This document shows, one piece after another, positions 51,790 to 60,961 of a stretch of 64,000 nt of DNA; the stretch's first letter is position 1; every line of letters begins with the position of its first letter. Made by a program: the position numbers and the translations under genes. The DNA lies in assembly GCF_003851125.1 (NCBI RefSeq), contig NZ_BGOW01000002.1, forward strand, positions 124,001 to 188,000, read 5' to 3'. Below the pieces are notes generated by a model. It saw nothing but the letters and a program-made list of their open reading frames with translations, had not been told where the DNA came from and ran no database searches. Origin of the DNA: Sulfuriferula multivorans. GTDB lineage: Bacteria > Pseudomonadota > Gammaproteobacteria > Burkholderiales > Sulfuriferulaceae.

Positions 51790-53121
51790 TCAAACGGGCA
51801 TAGTCGTCTGCTGCTCCGGCTTGCGTGATTGCCTGGCAACAAAATTCCTTGCCAACCCCTTATACAGCGGCGTGGGACAAACCAGCCGCGAAACTGTACT
51901 GGCGATTAGTGCAGCGCCCATCAGCGGCACCATCATGTCCTGGTTGTCGGTCATTTCCATCACGATGACAAAGGCGGTGATGGGTGCCTGTACCAAGCCG
52001 GAAAAATAGGCGACCATGCCGACTACAATAATGGCGCTGGGATTGAGGCCCGGAAACAGGGGCGCAAGGTTGGCACCCAGTCCGGCACCGACTGACAGCG
52101 ACGGCGCGAACAAACCACCCGGGATGCCGCTCAGGAAGGATACCAGCGTAGCCAGCTGTTTCATCACGCCATAGCTGACCGGCAACGCTACTTTGGCCTC
52201 GATCAGGTGGCGCGCCTCCGGATAACCGCTACCAAATACGGTGTACCCTGAAGCAATCCCCAGCAACGCCAGTATCAGCCCGCAGGCGGCAGCAAACCAG
52301 ACCGGATGCTGACGCATCCATCGCCCCGTGCTGCCAGGCAAACCATGGGTACTGGTGTGCAACAAGATGCGACTGAAAATTCCACCGGCCAACCCACCCA
52401 GCAGGCCGGCGGAAAACACCAGTCCCCAGGCTTGTGTTCCCACCAGGCTGGCGCCGGTATGACCAAAGTAGTTATAGTTGCCAAACACATACATGGCGGC
52501 CAGACCAGCCACGATGACTGCGGTGAGTAGGGTACCGCTGGTTTTTTCTTCGAACGACCGCGCCATTTCCTCGATGGCAAAAACGATCCCCGCTAGCGGT
52601 GTATTGAACGCAGCTGCCACGCCAGCGGCACCGCCTGCGACAATCAGGCCATGTTCCGATAATTGCCTGGGTAGTTTGACCCAGCGCCCGATGGAATAAA
52701 GAATGGCTGCACCTATCTGCACAGTGGGACCTTCGCGTCCGACGCTGGCGCCGCCGCACAACGCCAGCCAGGTCAGCAGCATTTTTCCCGTTGCGATACG
52801 CAGCGACAAAATCTGCCTGCGGCTGGACTGGTCGCGGATTTTCAATGTCGCGATCACCTGTGGAATACCGCTGCCTTCCGCCCCTGGGAAATAGCGGCGG
52901 GTAAGGAACACCACCAGCGCCATGGTCAACGGAGTCAATATCAGGGGGAGCCAGGGGGCATAGCCAGTCAGGTGCGAAAATAGATCCTGGGCCTTGTCCG
53001 CGCCGATGGCAAAAAGGCTGGCAGCAAGCCCCACGACCACCGCACCGATCCAGAAAATCATACGCACCAGCCAGAGACGGCCAGATAATAAAATAAGGCG
53101 GTGACGACGTTTCAGATACAT
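51790..53121 (-). CDS. ClC-family chloride channel or antiporter
   Basis: A 443-residue membrane protein with the three ClC anion-site motifs: GSGIPQV (about 83-89), GREGPTVQIGAAI (about 127, with the gating Glu), and GGLFAPSLSVGAGLG (GxFxP, about 334), and the helix AAFNTPLAGIVFAIEEM. The form with a Pro-like residue pattern is close to ClcB. No CBS domain follows, so it is the short bacterial type. It stands alone on the minus strand. Confidence 0.92.
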   Translation of the reverse strand: MYLKRRHRLILLSGRLWLVRMIFWIGAVVVGLAASLFAIGADKAQDLFSHLTGYAPWLPLILTPLTMALVVFLTRRYFPGAEGSGIPQVIATLKIRDQSSRRQILSLRIATGKMLLTWLALCGGASVGREGPTVQIGAAILYSIGRWVKLPRQLSEHGLIVAGGAAGVAAAFNTPLAGIVFAIEEMARSFEEKTSGTLLTAVIVAGLAAMYVFGNYNYFGHTGASLVGTQAWGLVFSAGLLGGLAGGIFSRILLHTSTHGLPGSTGRWMRQHPVWFAAACGLILALLGIASGYTVFGSGYPEARHLIEAKVALPVSYGVMKQLATLVSFLSGIPGGLFAPSLSVGAGLGANLAPLFPGLNPSAIIVVGMVAYFSGLVQAPITAFVIVMEMTDNQDMMVPLMGAALIASTVSRLVCPTPLYKGLARNFVARQSRKPEQQTTMPV

Positions 53122-53158
53122 GCCGTAGAGAACCGGATTGCAGCCAGGCCAACGTCAA

Positions 53159-53491
53159 TCATCGGCACTGGCCGGGTTGAACTGCAGCATCGAACGCAGC
53201 ATCGATGGCTTCAATGATATGGTTTAACCGGCGAAAATCCGCCGCGCAGCCTTCACCCGCCATGTAACGCCTGCGTAGCGGTCCCAGCGCGTTCACGACC
53301 GCAGCACGGTCGACTTCGGCATGTATATCCGATAACGCACACCACACATATATCATGCTGATGACCTCGCCCAAAAAAGCATCGGGATGACGTCCGGCCG
53401 TCGCTGCAATGAGGGTGGCATCAGCATTGCCGCACAATAGCGTATAGCCGGTGCGAGCCTGAAGGGTTTCCAGTAATTGCACGTAAGTCAT
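53159..53491 (-). CDS. Hypothetical protein, 110 residues
   Basis: A small soluble protein starting MTYVQLLETLQARTGY, Ala-rich, with IYVWCALSDIHAEVDRAAVV and ending AVQPGQCR. Two Cys are internal. No recognised family; it may be paired with the upstream 158-residue protein, from which it is 40 bases downstream on the same strand. The start ATG 53491 was chosen over a longer frame for its better N-terminus. Confidence 0.65.
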   Translation of the reverse strand: MTYVQLLETLQARTGYTLLCGNADATLIAATAGRHPDAFLGEVISMIYVWCALSDIHAEVDRAAVVNALGPLRRRYMAGEGCAADFRRLNHIIEAIDAAFDAAVQPGQCR

Positions 53492-53531
53492 GGAACTCGG
53501 ATGACACCCATTTGGAATTGGCACTACAGCA

Positions 53532-54008
53532 CTAAATCTCCCAGCGCTCGGGATGCGCCCAGTATTTGCTGTTGAGCCAGTCCGGTACCTGTTTGTAATC
53601 ATGAAGGTTGTAACAACACAGTATCATCGTGGCCGCAGCGCAGTCCAGGCGCTGGTAAACCTGCATGCCCAGCGCCAGAAAATCCTGCTCTGTCCAAAGG
53701 CTGCGCTGCCCGGTCAAACCGGAGCCTAGCGGAGCGCCTACCAGCAAATTTTTCGCCTGCGCATCGCGCAAGCGGGCGATCAATGCCAGCGCAGCCTTTT
53801 TATCCATTTGTTCAATGCAGCCTATCAGAATAGCTGCATCATAGCGCGCGTCAGTTTGCACCGTTGATGCAACACTCATCCCTGTCATGTTGTTTGCATC
53901 GGCGGCTCGATAGGCGCTGACGCAAGCTGCCGCATCAGCCCCCAGCGCAAGCAGGGACTGTGGATGACAACCCTCCAGATAACGAGGCTGTAGAAAAAGT
54001 ATCTTCAT
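53532..54008 (-). CDS. Hypothetical protein whose start lies in an IS end
   Basis: A 158-residue protein starting MKILFLQPRYLEGCHPQSL, with YDAAILIGCIEQMDKKAAL and TEQDFLALGMQVYQRL. It looks like a DUF6231-type cytoplasmic protein, but I am not sure. The first eight codons (54008-53987) belong to the inverted end of the neighbouring IS1182 element, so the native 5' end was replaced by the IS end, which supplies ATG and the in-frame join. GGGGG abuts the ATG. It may be weakly expressed. Confidence 0.6.
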   Translation of the reverse strand: MKILFLQPRYLEGCHPQSLLALGADAAACVSAYRAADANNMTGMSVASTVQTDARYDAAILIGCIEQMDKKAALALIARLRDAQAKNLLVGAPLGSGLTGQRSLWTEQDFLALGMQVYQRLDCAAATMILCCYNLHDYKQVPDWLNSKYWAHPERWEI

Positions 54009-54078
54009 GCCCCCAATCGTGCCGGGAACCAAAATAAAGATCAAGGTCGAATTGGAGGACGATATTTTGGAGATGCGC

Positions 54079-55632
54079 ATGGCACGCTACAAACCCATCG
54101 ACACCAGCCCCCGATTTCTTGCCGTTGACCTGCAACGGCAACTACTGCCCGGCAGCTTCGAGCACGCCCTCAACCACCTCATCGACTTTGAGCTGGATCT
54201 ATCCAGCTTCGATGCCCGGTTCAACAACGACGAAACCGGCGCGGCCGCCTACCCGCCTGCCATGCTCCTGAAAGTCGTACTGTTTGCCTACAGCCAGGGC
54301 ATCGTATCCAGTCGTGGCATCGAGCGCGCCTGCCGAGACCATGTGACTTTCATCGCCCTGTCCGGCGACACCCAACCGCACTTCACCACGATTGCCGGAT
54401 TTGTCTCGAACCTTGCCGATGAAATCGCCCGCGTCTTCACCCAGATCCTCTACCTGTGCGACCGCCAGGGCTTGATTGGACGCGAGATGTTCGCCATCGA
54501 CGGCGTCAAACTGCCGAGCAACGCCAGCAAGCAAAAGAGCGGCACCCGCGCCGACTTCGAACACCAGGCCGCCAAGCTCGAAGCCGCTGCCCGCGTCATG
54601 CTCGAACGCCATCGCGAAGCAGACCAGCGTGCCATTGAAACCGACCTCAAAGCGAAAGAGAACCAGCGCATCACCCGCCTGCAAACCGACGCTGCGCGAC
54701 TCCGTCAGTGGCTGACTGCCCACCCCGAAGACCGCAAGGGCAGCCAAGGCACGATCAGGAAGAGCAACCGCACCGACAACGAGTCCGCCAAGATGGCGAC
54801 CAGCAAAGGCGTCATCCAGGGCTACACCGGCGTGGCAGCAGTCGACGCCAAACACCAGATCATCGTCGATGCCCAGGCGCATGGCACCGGCAGCGAACAG
54901 GAACTGCTGGTGCCCGTGATCAAGGCAATCCAGAACGCACTGGCCGATGAACAGGCGCTTATCACCCCGACTAGCCTCATCACCGCAGACGCCGGTTACC
55001 ACTCTGAGGCCAACCTCAAGCAACTCGCCCAACTCGATGTCGACGCCCTCATTGCCGACAATGGCATGCGGCAACGCGATCCGCGTTTCAAGGATCAGGA
55101 CAAGCACAAGCAGGCTCCCGACCCCCTGCACGACAAATCAGGCAACCAGAAAGCAAAGATACAGGCCGCCGTCTATCGCCCCGAAGACTTTGACTACGAC
55201 CCGGAAACCCGGACCTGCGTCTGCCCGGCGGGCAAGACGCTTTACGGCAACGGCAGCCACTGCATCATCAATGGATTCGCAGCCGTCAAGTTTCAGGGCG
55301 CGCAACAGGACTGCGTGCCGTGCAAACAACGAGACAAATGTCTGCGCACCCCGGAAAAGACCAAGACCCGGCAGGTGGCGTTCTTCCATGGCAAGGCCGA
55401 CGGCGAGCCAAGCTTCACCAACAAGATGCAGGCCCGCATCGACAGCCCCGAAGGGCAAGCGAAATACGGCCGACGCTTTGCCACGGTGGAACCGGTGTTC
55501 GGCAACATCCGCCACAACAAGCAGCTCAACCGCTTCACTCTCAGAGGGCAGAAGAAAGTGGATGCGCAGTGGAAGCTCTACTGTCTGGTGCACAATATTG
55601 AGAAGCTGGCACATCATGGGTATGCGCAGTAG
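54079..55632 (+). CDS. IS1182-family transposase
   Basis: A 517-residue DDE transposase. It begins MARYKPIDTSPRFLAVDLQR in the family form, then YPPAMLLKVVLFAYSQGIVSSR, IGREMFAIDGVKLPSNASK (first Asp), SLITADAGYHSEANLK (second Asp), a Zn-like region CVCPAGKTLY with CKQRDKCL, and VEPVFGNIRHNKQLNRF (Glu). ATG 54079 was chosen because TTGGAG lies 6 bases upstream; ATG 54073 and 54007 are in frame. The gene looks intact and probably active. Confidence 0.93.
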   Translation: MARYKPIDTSPRFLAVDLQRQLLPGSFEHALNHLIDFELDLSSFDARFNNDETGAAAYPPAMLLKVVLFAYSQGIVSSRGIERACRDHVTFIALSGDTQPHFTTIAGFVSNLADEIARVFTQILYLCDRQGLIGREMFAIDGVKLPSNASKQKSGTRADFEHQAAKLEAAARVMLERHREADQRAIETDLKAKENQRITRLQTDAARLRQWLTAHPEDRKGSQGTIRKSNRTDNESAKMATSKGVIQGYTGVAAVDAKHQIIVDAQAHGTGSEQELLVPVIKAIQNALADEQALITPTSLITADAGYHSEANLKQLAQLDVDALIADNGMRQRDPRFKDQDKHKQAPDPLHDKSGNQKAKIQAAVYRPEDFDYDPETRTCVCPAGKTLYGNGSHCIINGFAAVKFQGAQQDCVPCKQRDKCLRTPEKTKTRQVAFFHGKADGEPSFTNKMQARIDSPEGQAKYGRRFATVEPVFGNIRHNKQLNRFTLRGQKKVDAQWKLYCLVHNIEKLAHHGYAQ

Positions 55633-55729
55633 GCGAGGGGTAGATGCCCGCATTGCGAGCAACGGAGGCGCCATGACTTGATCAAGACATGGCATTGAAA
55701 CAGTGAGGTGAATCGCACAGCAGGAATTG

Positions 55730-55762
55730 AAAACGGCGTGGAATAATTCACGCCGTTTTTTT
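55730..55762 (+). terminator. Terminator inside the IS after the transposase
   Basis: AAAACGGCGTG pairs with CACGCCGTTTT around GAATAATT, followed by a run of seven T. Typical rho-independent terminator, 98 bases after the transposase stop. Confidence 0.9.
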
Positions 55763-55847
55763 GTGTCGATGATTTGGCTGAAAAGGGGTTTTTCTACAGC
55801 GTCAACGTATTACCGGAGGCACAATGTCGCAGATCATCGCCTGTATT

Positions 55848-57041
55848 TCACTGCCTGGATTGCTTCAGCTGCTGCTCCACGAATGCCAGCAGGTCGGGGC
55901 TTAAAGTATTGCTGGCCTTGGCACGGAGAAATGCTTCCTGCGCTTCCGTCTGGCGTTTTTCGGCTTGCAACGAGATGCCCAGCCCCATCAGCCAGACACC
56001 TGATCCGGGAACTTTGCGCAGTGCCAGTAAATAATGCTCGATGGCTTCCTTATTGCGACCTTCGCGTTGCAGCAGCGCCGCCAGGAAAGCCTGATAATCG
56101 GGCAGTTCAGCAGCATAAGGCAAGCTATGCTGCAGCGTCTTCAGAGCACTCTGGGTATCCCCCTGCTCTACTTGCAGACGCGCCATGATCATTGCCAGAC
56201 CGGTTTGGCCGGGGTTGAGTTTCAGGCCGTCGCGCAAACTGCGCTCGGCGTCGCCATACCGTTTTCCCGCCACCAGCAAGCCCACCAGAGTTTGTCGCGC
56301 AGCCGTATTGCCGGGGTCGAATTGCAGCACATTACCGAGCAATTCGATCGCTTCTGGCGTGCGTCCCTGCTGCAACAAGGATATTGCCTTGCCATATTCA
56401 TTTTCAGCGCGCTGCTGCGGTGTGATTTCCTTGATCTGCTTGGCGACAGCCGCCGTTGCCACCTCGGAATTTCGTCCCGTATCCACCCGACTGCCAGGCG
56501 CGGGAAGCGCCTGCGCAAGTGCGACAGGATTGGGTTTTCCAGAATCCGCATCGGGCTGGGGAGAGGCAGTATTGGCCGGGACGGCCGGCCTGACGGGATC
56601 CACCCTGGAGGCTGGCAGCACCACAGGCTGCAGTTCAGGCAATGGTCTGTTTTCCGTTGCCTGCAGTCGGACAGACGAAAGCTCTTGCGCCGCGCTGATT
56701 TGCATTGCAAGCTTCAAATCAGGCAAGGCATGTTGACTGGGTCCGGGCGACGGCCTGGGTTGCAATGAACGCTGCGCTTCCCTGGCGTTTTTTTCTTGCG
56801 TTGCCAGCGCGTCTGCTGCCGTGCTGGTCAGCGCCGCAGCATCCTTCGTTCTGGAGGGCCACATCCGCCAGACCAGCATGCCCGCAACGATGGTCAAGGT
56901 CAGTAGCAAAATTACCCACCAGGCAGGATGTATCCGGCTGCGTTTCGGCACAGCCCTGAGTTGCGCGGATATCGATGCATCTGTCTCTCTTGCGGAGTGC
57001 CGATTTTCCAGGTCCTGCAGCATTTGATTGATCACGCTCAT
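55848..57041 (-). CDS. mshN: MSHA pilus biogenesis TPR protein
   Basis: A 397-residue inner membrane protein, starting MSVINQMLQDLENRH as in MshN, with one helix (about residues 40-58, WWVILLLTLTIVAGMLVW), a proline-rich periplasmic linker and C-terminal TPR repeats (about 225-390: ENEYGKAISLLQQGRTPEAI, DPGNTAARQTLVGLL). It helps assemble mannose-sensitive hemagglutinin type IV pili. Start overlaps mshM's stop. It is the last msh gene before the IS element, with no mshE following. Confidence 0.9.
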   Translation of the reverse strand: MSVINQMLQDLENRHSARETDASISAQLRAVPKRSRIHPAWWVILLLTLTIVAGMLVWRMWPSRTKDAAALTSTAADALATQEKNAREAQRSLQPRPSPGPSQHALPDLKLAMQISAAQELSSVRLQATENRPLPELQPVVLPASRVDPVRPAVPANTASPQPDADSGKPNPVALAQALPAPGSRVDTGRNSEVATAAVAKQIKEITPQQRAENEYGKAISLLQQGRTPEAIELLGNVLQFDPGNTAARQTLVGLLVAGKRYGDAERSLRDGLKLNPGQTGLAMIMARLQVEQGDTQSALKTLQHSLPYAAELPDYQAFLAALLQREGRNKEAIEHYLLALRKVPGSGVWLMGLGISLQAEKRQTEAQEAFLRAKASNTLSPDLLAFVEQQLKQSRQ

Positions 57042-57991
57042 CGTAGCACCACCCATCCCAATGCACTGCTGCCAACAATCAGCAGCAACGCAGCCGCTAT
57101 TATCCACCAGCGCCACAGGCTCTTTTTAGCCGATCCGGTATCTTTTGCGGCAACTCGCACATGACGCGCACTCACCTGATGCCTGCCCTCGCCATAGGTC
57201 AGCATCAAGGCCTTATGTGCCACGATATTGACCAAGCGCGGAATCCCGCCGCTCGCCGCATAGAGTTGATTTGCCGCACCGCGGCTAAACAGACGCCCGC
57301 CCGTAAAACCCGCCACATTGAGGCGGTGTGAAAGATAATAATCCATGTCGTCGCGCCGCAAGGGGCCAAGATGATAATGGAAGGTGATGCGCTGGTTCAG
57401 TTGGCGGATAGAATCCTGCTGTAACTTCTGGTTGAGTTCCGGTTGCCCGAACAGCACGATCTGCAGCAACTTGCGCTTTTCCGTTTCCAGGTTGGTCAGC
57501 AGGCGGATTGCCTCAAGACTCTCCAGCGGCATTGCCTGGGCTTCATCCAGACACAACACCACCTGTTTATCCTGCCGGGCGAAATCCAGCAAGGCTGCGG
57601 TCAGTGACTTGAGCAAATGATGCTGGTCGACATCCGGCTCCAGAACAATACCCAACTCATCCGCGAGCGCCAGCAGCAAGGTGTGTGGAGTGAGGTAGGG
57701 ATTGGGAATATAGGCGGTCACGAAGCCTTGGGTGACAGACGCCTGCTGCGGCTCACCGTCCGGGACCGCGACAGTGCCGTGCTCCTTGTTGATACTGGCC
57801 AGAAACTGGCGACACAGCAGCGTCTTGCCGGTCCCCACCTCGCCAGTGATCTTGATGAACCCTTCCCCATTCCGGATCGCGACCAGCAGGGTGTTCAGCG
57901 CTTCCTGGTAGTCGGCGCAGGCAAAAAAGTAACTGGTATCGGGAGTGATTCCAAAAGGCGCTTCACGCAATCCGAAGTGGGCAAGGTACAT
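57038..57991 (-). CDS. mshM: MSHA biogenesis ATPase, ExeA-like
   Basis: A 317-residue AAA ATPase: MYLAHFGLREAPFGITPDTS at the start, Walker A GEVGTGKTLLCRQFLAS, Walker B VVLCLDEAQAMP, and AASGGIPRLVNIVAHKAL, then one C-terminal helix (IIAAALLLIVGSSALGWVVL). It resembles ExeA and is thought to support insertion of the secretin MshL into the wall. It ends overlapping mshN by four bases and begins two bases after mshL. Confidence 0.92.
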   Translation of the reverse strand: MYLAHFGLREAPFGITPDTSYFFACADYQEALNTLLVAIRNGEGFIKITGEVGTGKTLLCRQFLASINKEHGTVAVPDGEPQQASVTQGFVTAYIPNPYLTPHTLLLALADELGIVLEPDVDQHHLLKSLTAALLDFARQDKQVVLCLDEAQAMPLESLEAIRLLTNLETEKRKLLQIVLFGQPELNQKLQQDSIRQLNQRITFHYHLGPLRRDDMDYYLSHRLNVAGFTGGRLFSRGAANQLYAASGGIPRLVNIVAHKALMLTYGEGRHQVSARHVRVAAKDTGSAKKSLWRWWIIAAALLLIVGSSALGWVVLR

Positions 57992-57993
57992 GG

Positions 57994-59793
57994 TCAGGGT
58001 CGACCTGCTGAGTGCCCCATACTCGATCCATCTCCAAAAGTATCGTTACGCTGCATTTTCTGGATGCGCTCGCGGCTGTTCAGAATATCTTGCGCCCAAT
58101 CACTGTCGCCCTGAACCACCGTCGTTTTCAGCAGAATCACCAACTCGCGTTTCTGGCTGACGCGGTTGGTATTGCGGAACAGCGATCCAAATACGGGCAC
58201 CTCGCCGGCAACCGGCACTTCCGAGCGATCGTCCGTCATGGATTGCCGCATCAAACCGCCTATGGCGACGATACTGCCATCCTGGACACGCACGACGCTG
58301 TCCGTTTCGGATACCGCGCTGGATGCAAGCGGGAGATTCAGCGAACCCAGCGTACCACCAAGATTAATGGTTTTGAGGTTCTCGGTGACCAGGCTAACCG
58401 AAGGGTGGATATGCAAAATAATCTCGCCGTCTTCGGAAATCTGCGGCGTCACGTCCAGGGCGATTCCCGAGAAAAATGGCTGCAACGTCACGTTAGGCGT
58501 TGTGGTTGTCGCGGTGCCGGTAACCGTGGTCGAGCTTACGTTGGTGACGAAAAAATCATCCGTGCCCACTTTGAGGACCGCCATCTGGTTATTCAAGGTA
58601 GCTATGCGCGGACTGGATAGCACATGCACCGTACCCTGAGTATTCAGGAACGAAAGCAGCGCGGCAAAATTGCTGGTCTGATAGGCCAGGCCGAATAAGC
58701 CATTAGCGGCCGTTGCCGCACTGGCCGTCGCAATATTTGCCAGGGTAGAACCCGGCGTAGCTGCCAGAGAGGGGCTGGTCAGGGGGCCGCCAAGCGTGCT
58801 CAGCGTCGTTCCGGGCGCCACCGAGCCCACCGATATGGCGCTGTTCGGCCCAGTCCTGAATGCCGCCCAGTTAATCCCGGCCTGGTAGCCGCTATTGAGT
58901 TGCACCTCGATGATCTTGGCTTCCAGCATCACCTGACGATCAACCGATAGCTGCGTGGCTTTCAGGTAATTCTGCACATGCCGCATTTCGTTCGGCATGG
59001 CACGAATCAGAACCACGCCAGATTGCGGGCTCACCACTACCTGGCGGCCATCTTTATCGCCGATGATGGCCGTCAACGAACTTTTCAATTCGCCCCAGAA
59101 ATCGGTCTCGGTATCGGTCGTGATTTTGCTGGTTTCAAAGGCGCGGCTGGTAGGCGCACCAGTCGTCGTGGTCGTACCGCCGGGTGTCGTCGGCCCGGTT
59201 GTCGATGAATTGCTCACCGAGCCGGAAATCACCCGAATGTCGGAAGCGCCTTTGCGCTGACCACTGATATAGTTCAACTTGAACACCCGCGTCTGCATGG
59301 TGAGCGGCAGAATGAAAATGCGGGTACCGTCCACCTTGTAATCGTATCCGTAGAGTTCGCGAATCGCGTCGAGCGCTTCAAATACGGTGACGTTCTTGAG
59401 ATTCACCGAGATCGTGCCGCTCACCTCCGGGTGTACCAGCATGCTATAGCGCGTGCCCGACACGATACCCAGGAACACCTGAGTAGCCGGTGCATTGTTG
59501 ACGACCAGGTCGAATCGTTGCTCGGGTGGTTTGTTAACCTTGGGCATTTCGATATTGAGCGGTGGCAGGAGTGCAGCGTTCACAGCGCTCTGCTGCGCCG
59601 GCTTAGCTTGCGCTGCAGCGGCCTTGTCGAGCTCGCTATTGATCTGGTTATAAGTAGATTTATCCGGCGCCTCCATGTTTGCACACCCGCTTAGCGCCAG
59701 TGTCGCCAATCCCAACAAGACCGGCATAAGCCACGCCGCAGCCGAGGTTTCCCGGTTAGTCGACAATTCCCTGAATAAAATTCGTTTTTGCAT
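57994..59793 (-). CDS. mshL: MSHA-type pilus secretin
   Basis: The outer membrane channel for the pilus. The 599-residue protein has a lipobox LALSGCAN after a long N-terminal signal, STN-like domains (about 85-155), a Thr/Gly-rich linker (TTGPTTPGGTTTTTGAPTS), an N-domain with VVVSPQSGVVLIRAMP, and the secretin core with VHVLSSPRIATLNNQMA, VTPQISEDGEIILHIHPSVS, and GGLMRQSMTDDRSEVP. Start ATG 59793 follows AAAGGTAG. It is in line between mshK and mshM. Confidence 0.94.
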   Translation of the reverse strand: MQKRILFRELSTNRETSAAAWLMPVLLGLATLALSGCANMEAPDKSTYNQINSELDKAAAAQAKPAQQSAVNAALLPPLNIEMPKVNKPPEQRFDLVVNNAPATQVFLGIVSGTRYSMLVHPEVSGTISVNLKNVTVFEALDAIRELYGYDYKVDGTRIFILPLTMQTRVFKLNYISGQRKGASDIRVISGSVSNSSTTGPTTPGGTTTTTGAPTSRAFETSKITTDTETDFWGELKSSLTAIIGDKDGRQVVVSPQSGVVLIRAMPNEMRHVQNYLKATQLSVDRQVMLEAKIIEVQLNSGYQAGINWAAFRTGPNSAISVGSVAPGTTLSTLGGPLTSPSLAATPGSTLANIATASAATAANGLFGLAYQTSNFAALLSFLNTQGTVHVLSSPRIATLNNQMAVLKVGTDDFFVTNVSSTTVTGTATTTTPNVTLQPFFSGIALDVTPQISEDGEIILHIHPSVSLVTENLKTINLGGTLGSLNLPLASSAVSETDSVVRVQDGSIVAIGGLMRQSMTDDRSEVPVAGEVPVFGSLFRNTNRVSQKRELVILLKTTVVQGDSDWAQDILNSRERIQKMQRNDTFGDGSSMGHSAGRP

Positions 59794-59822
59794 TTTTTCT
59801 ACCTTTTTGCCTGCCGGGACGA

Positions 59823-60248
59823 TCAGTGTTTATGGTGCTGGCTGCGCATGATGAGGCGTTTGCCGACATCGGGGAAAAGTTTCAATGTCTGCACACCGCT
59901 GCTGCCCTTCAGCATCACTTCATTCTCGTTAATCATGACAACCCGGGCGTCGCCTAGCTTCTCCCCAACTGTGACACGCTGCCCGCTGATAATGGCCGAA
60001 CGCTGGTGTGCCGAGATGAGCACGGACTGCAACTGGGGGCCGCTTGTCACCGGCGTTCCAGCATTTCCTTGCGGCGCAGACAACTCGGCCGGCGGACGCG
60101 TTGGATCCTGCAACACATCGGCAGCAGCAGCAAAAGGCAAAAGACAAAAGGCAAAAATCAAAAGGCAAAAATTAAACCCGTACGTCTCCCGGCTTTTGCC
60201 TTCCAGTTTTGGTCTCCCATTTTTGTCTTTTGTCTTTTGATTTCTCAT
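59823..60248 (-). CDS. mshK: MSHA biogenesis protein MshK
   Basis: A 141-residue exported protein with the MshK core DVLQDPTRPPAEL, then PQLQSVLISAHQRSAIISGQRVTVGEKLGDARVVMIN and the closing LKLFPDVGKRL. The signal peptide is unusual: a basic lead of about 25 residues (MRNQKTKDKNGRPKLEGKSR) and a hydrophobic segment FNFCLLIFAFCLLPFAAAA encoded by repeated TTTTGCCTTTTG units. ATG 60248 overlaps mshJ's stop; ATG 60260 is in frame. Confidence 0.87.
   Translation of the reverse strand: MRNQKTKDKNGRPKLEGKSRETYGFNFCLLIFAFCLLPFAAAADVLQDPTRPPAELSAPQGNAGTPVTSGPQLQSVLISAHQRSAIISGQRVTVGEKLGDARVVMINENEVMLKGSSGVQTLKLFPDVGKRLIMRSQHHKH
60131..60245. repeat. Purine/pyrimidine repeat arrays forming 5' end of mshK
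   Basis: On the + strand, AAAAGGC, AAAAGAC, AAAAGGC and AAAAATC units repeat at 60131-60175, and TTTTGTC, TTTTGTC, TTTTGAT units at 60221-60243. The two arrays are roughly inverted copies around 60180-60200. They encode the leader of MshK. A shorter relative is at 40005-40046. Confidence 0.7.
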
Positions 60249-60961
60249 ATTGCCAGCCATGCCTTATCCAGGCTCAAGGTATACAGTCGCAAGGTAAGCG
60301 TTACCTTGGGATATTTCTCCACATCCAGATCCGCTTTTCCCCAGAACATGTGCCAGGGCAGCGATTCCATCTCGGTCAGATAGCGCAACAGATCCAGGTA
60401 GCTGCCTTCCAGCGTAATCTCGACCCCGTGTTTATATACCAGGCTTTCGGGAGTGGCCGGTTTTTGTGCCTGCGCTGGTTTGTCGGCCTCGCCCGGCGTC
60501 TTGCCGTCAGCTGTCGTTTCAGGCTCGCCCAGAACGGTTACCGGAAGGGTCTTTAATGCCACCAGCCGCAACGAACGGTTGTGCTTCAAGATATCTTCCA
60601 GCAGAACCGGTATCCGCTGGGGTGGTACCAGCCCGCTTTGTATGTCTTCAAGCGTTTTCCCCGTCCGCTCGGATTGTTCCCGCAGTTGCGCGAGGCGTGC
60701 GCGCAAAGCGACATCCGGATCGACATTCCAGCTATTCACCAAGGTCTGGATTTGCCTCTGCATCGCACTGGTTTTTTCTTGTGTCTGAGCAATCTGTTGC
60801 TGCAATTTCTTGTGCCGCGTCAACAAAGGATCGATGAGCAGGGTGTTCACCAGCACGATCAGCACCATCGCGACTGCAAGAAAAATCAGGGCGCGTTCGC
60901 GCAAGCTCATTGCATCAACGCGCTCCGCCAAATTTTGCCACTGTGCTTTCAAGGCGCTCAT
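60245..60961 (-). CDS. mshJ: MSHA biogenesis protein MshJ
   Basis: A 238-residue bitopic membrane protein (PilO-like): a helix at about 24-42 (ALIFLAVAMVLIVLVNTLL), then a coiled coil (LQQQIAQTQEKTSAMQRQI) and a periplasmic domain with ILKHNRSLRLVALKTLP and LEGSYLDLLRYLTEMESLPW, the MshJ/PilO signature. Coupled by ATGA overlap at both ends, to the PilN-like gene and mshK. Confidence 0.9.
   Translation of the reverse strand: MSALKAQWQNLAERVDAMSLRERALIFLAVAMVLIVLVNTLLIDPLLTRHKKLQQQIAQTQEKTSAMQRQIQTLVNSWNVDPDVALRARLAQLREQSERTGKTLEDIQSGLVPPQRIPVLLEDILKHNRSLRLVALKTLPVTVLGEPETTADGKTPGEADKPAQAQKPATPESLVYKHGVEITLEGSYLDLLRYLTEMESLPWHMFWGKADLDVEKYPKVTLTLRLYTLSLDKAWLAI

Larger units (their letters stand above)
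53987..55800 (+). mobile_element. IS1182-type insertion sequence
   Basis: About 1814 bases, bounded by the 12-base inverted repeats GCTGTAGAAAAA (53987-53998) and TTTTTCTACAGC (55789-55800), with a transposase gene inside. Target site duplication is not seen: left flank ends ATAACGAG, right flank begins GTCAACGT. It sits between a hypothetical gene and mshN. Confidence 0.85.

Noticed and set aside
60131-60245. Reading the AAAAGGC array as a CRISPR or tandem satellite
   Set aside because: Units are 7 to 9 bases, imperfect, and lie in the coding frame of mshK; no spacers.
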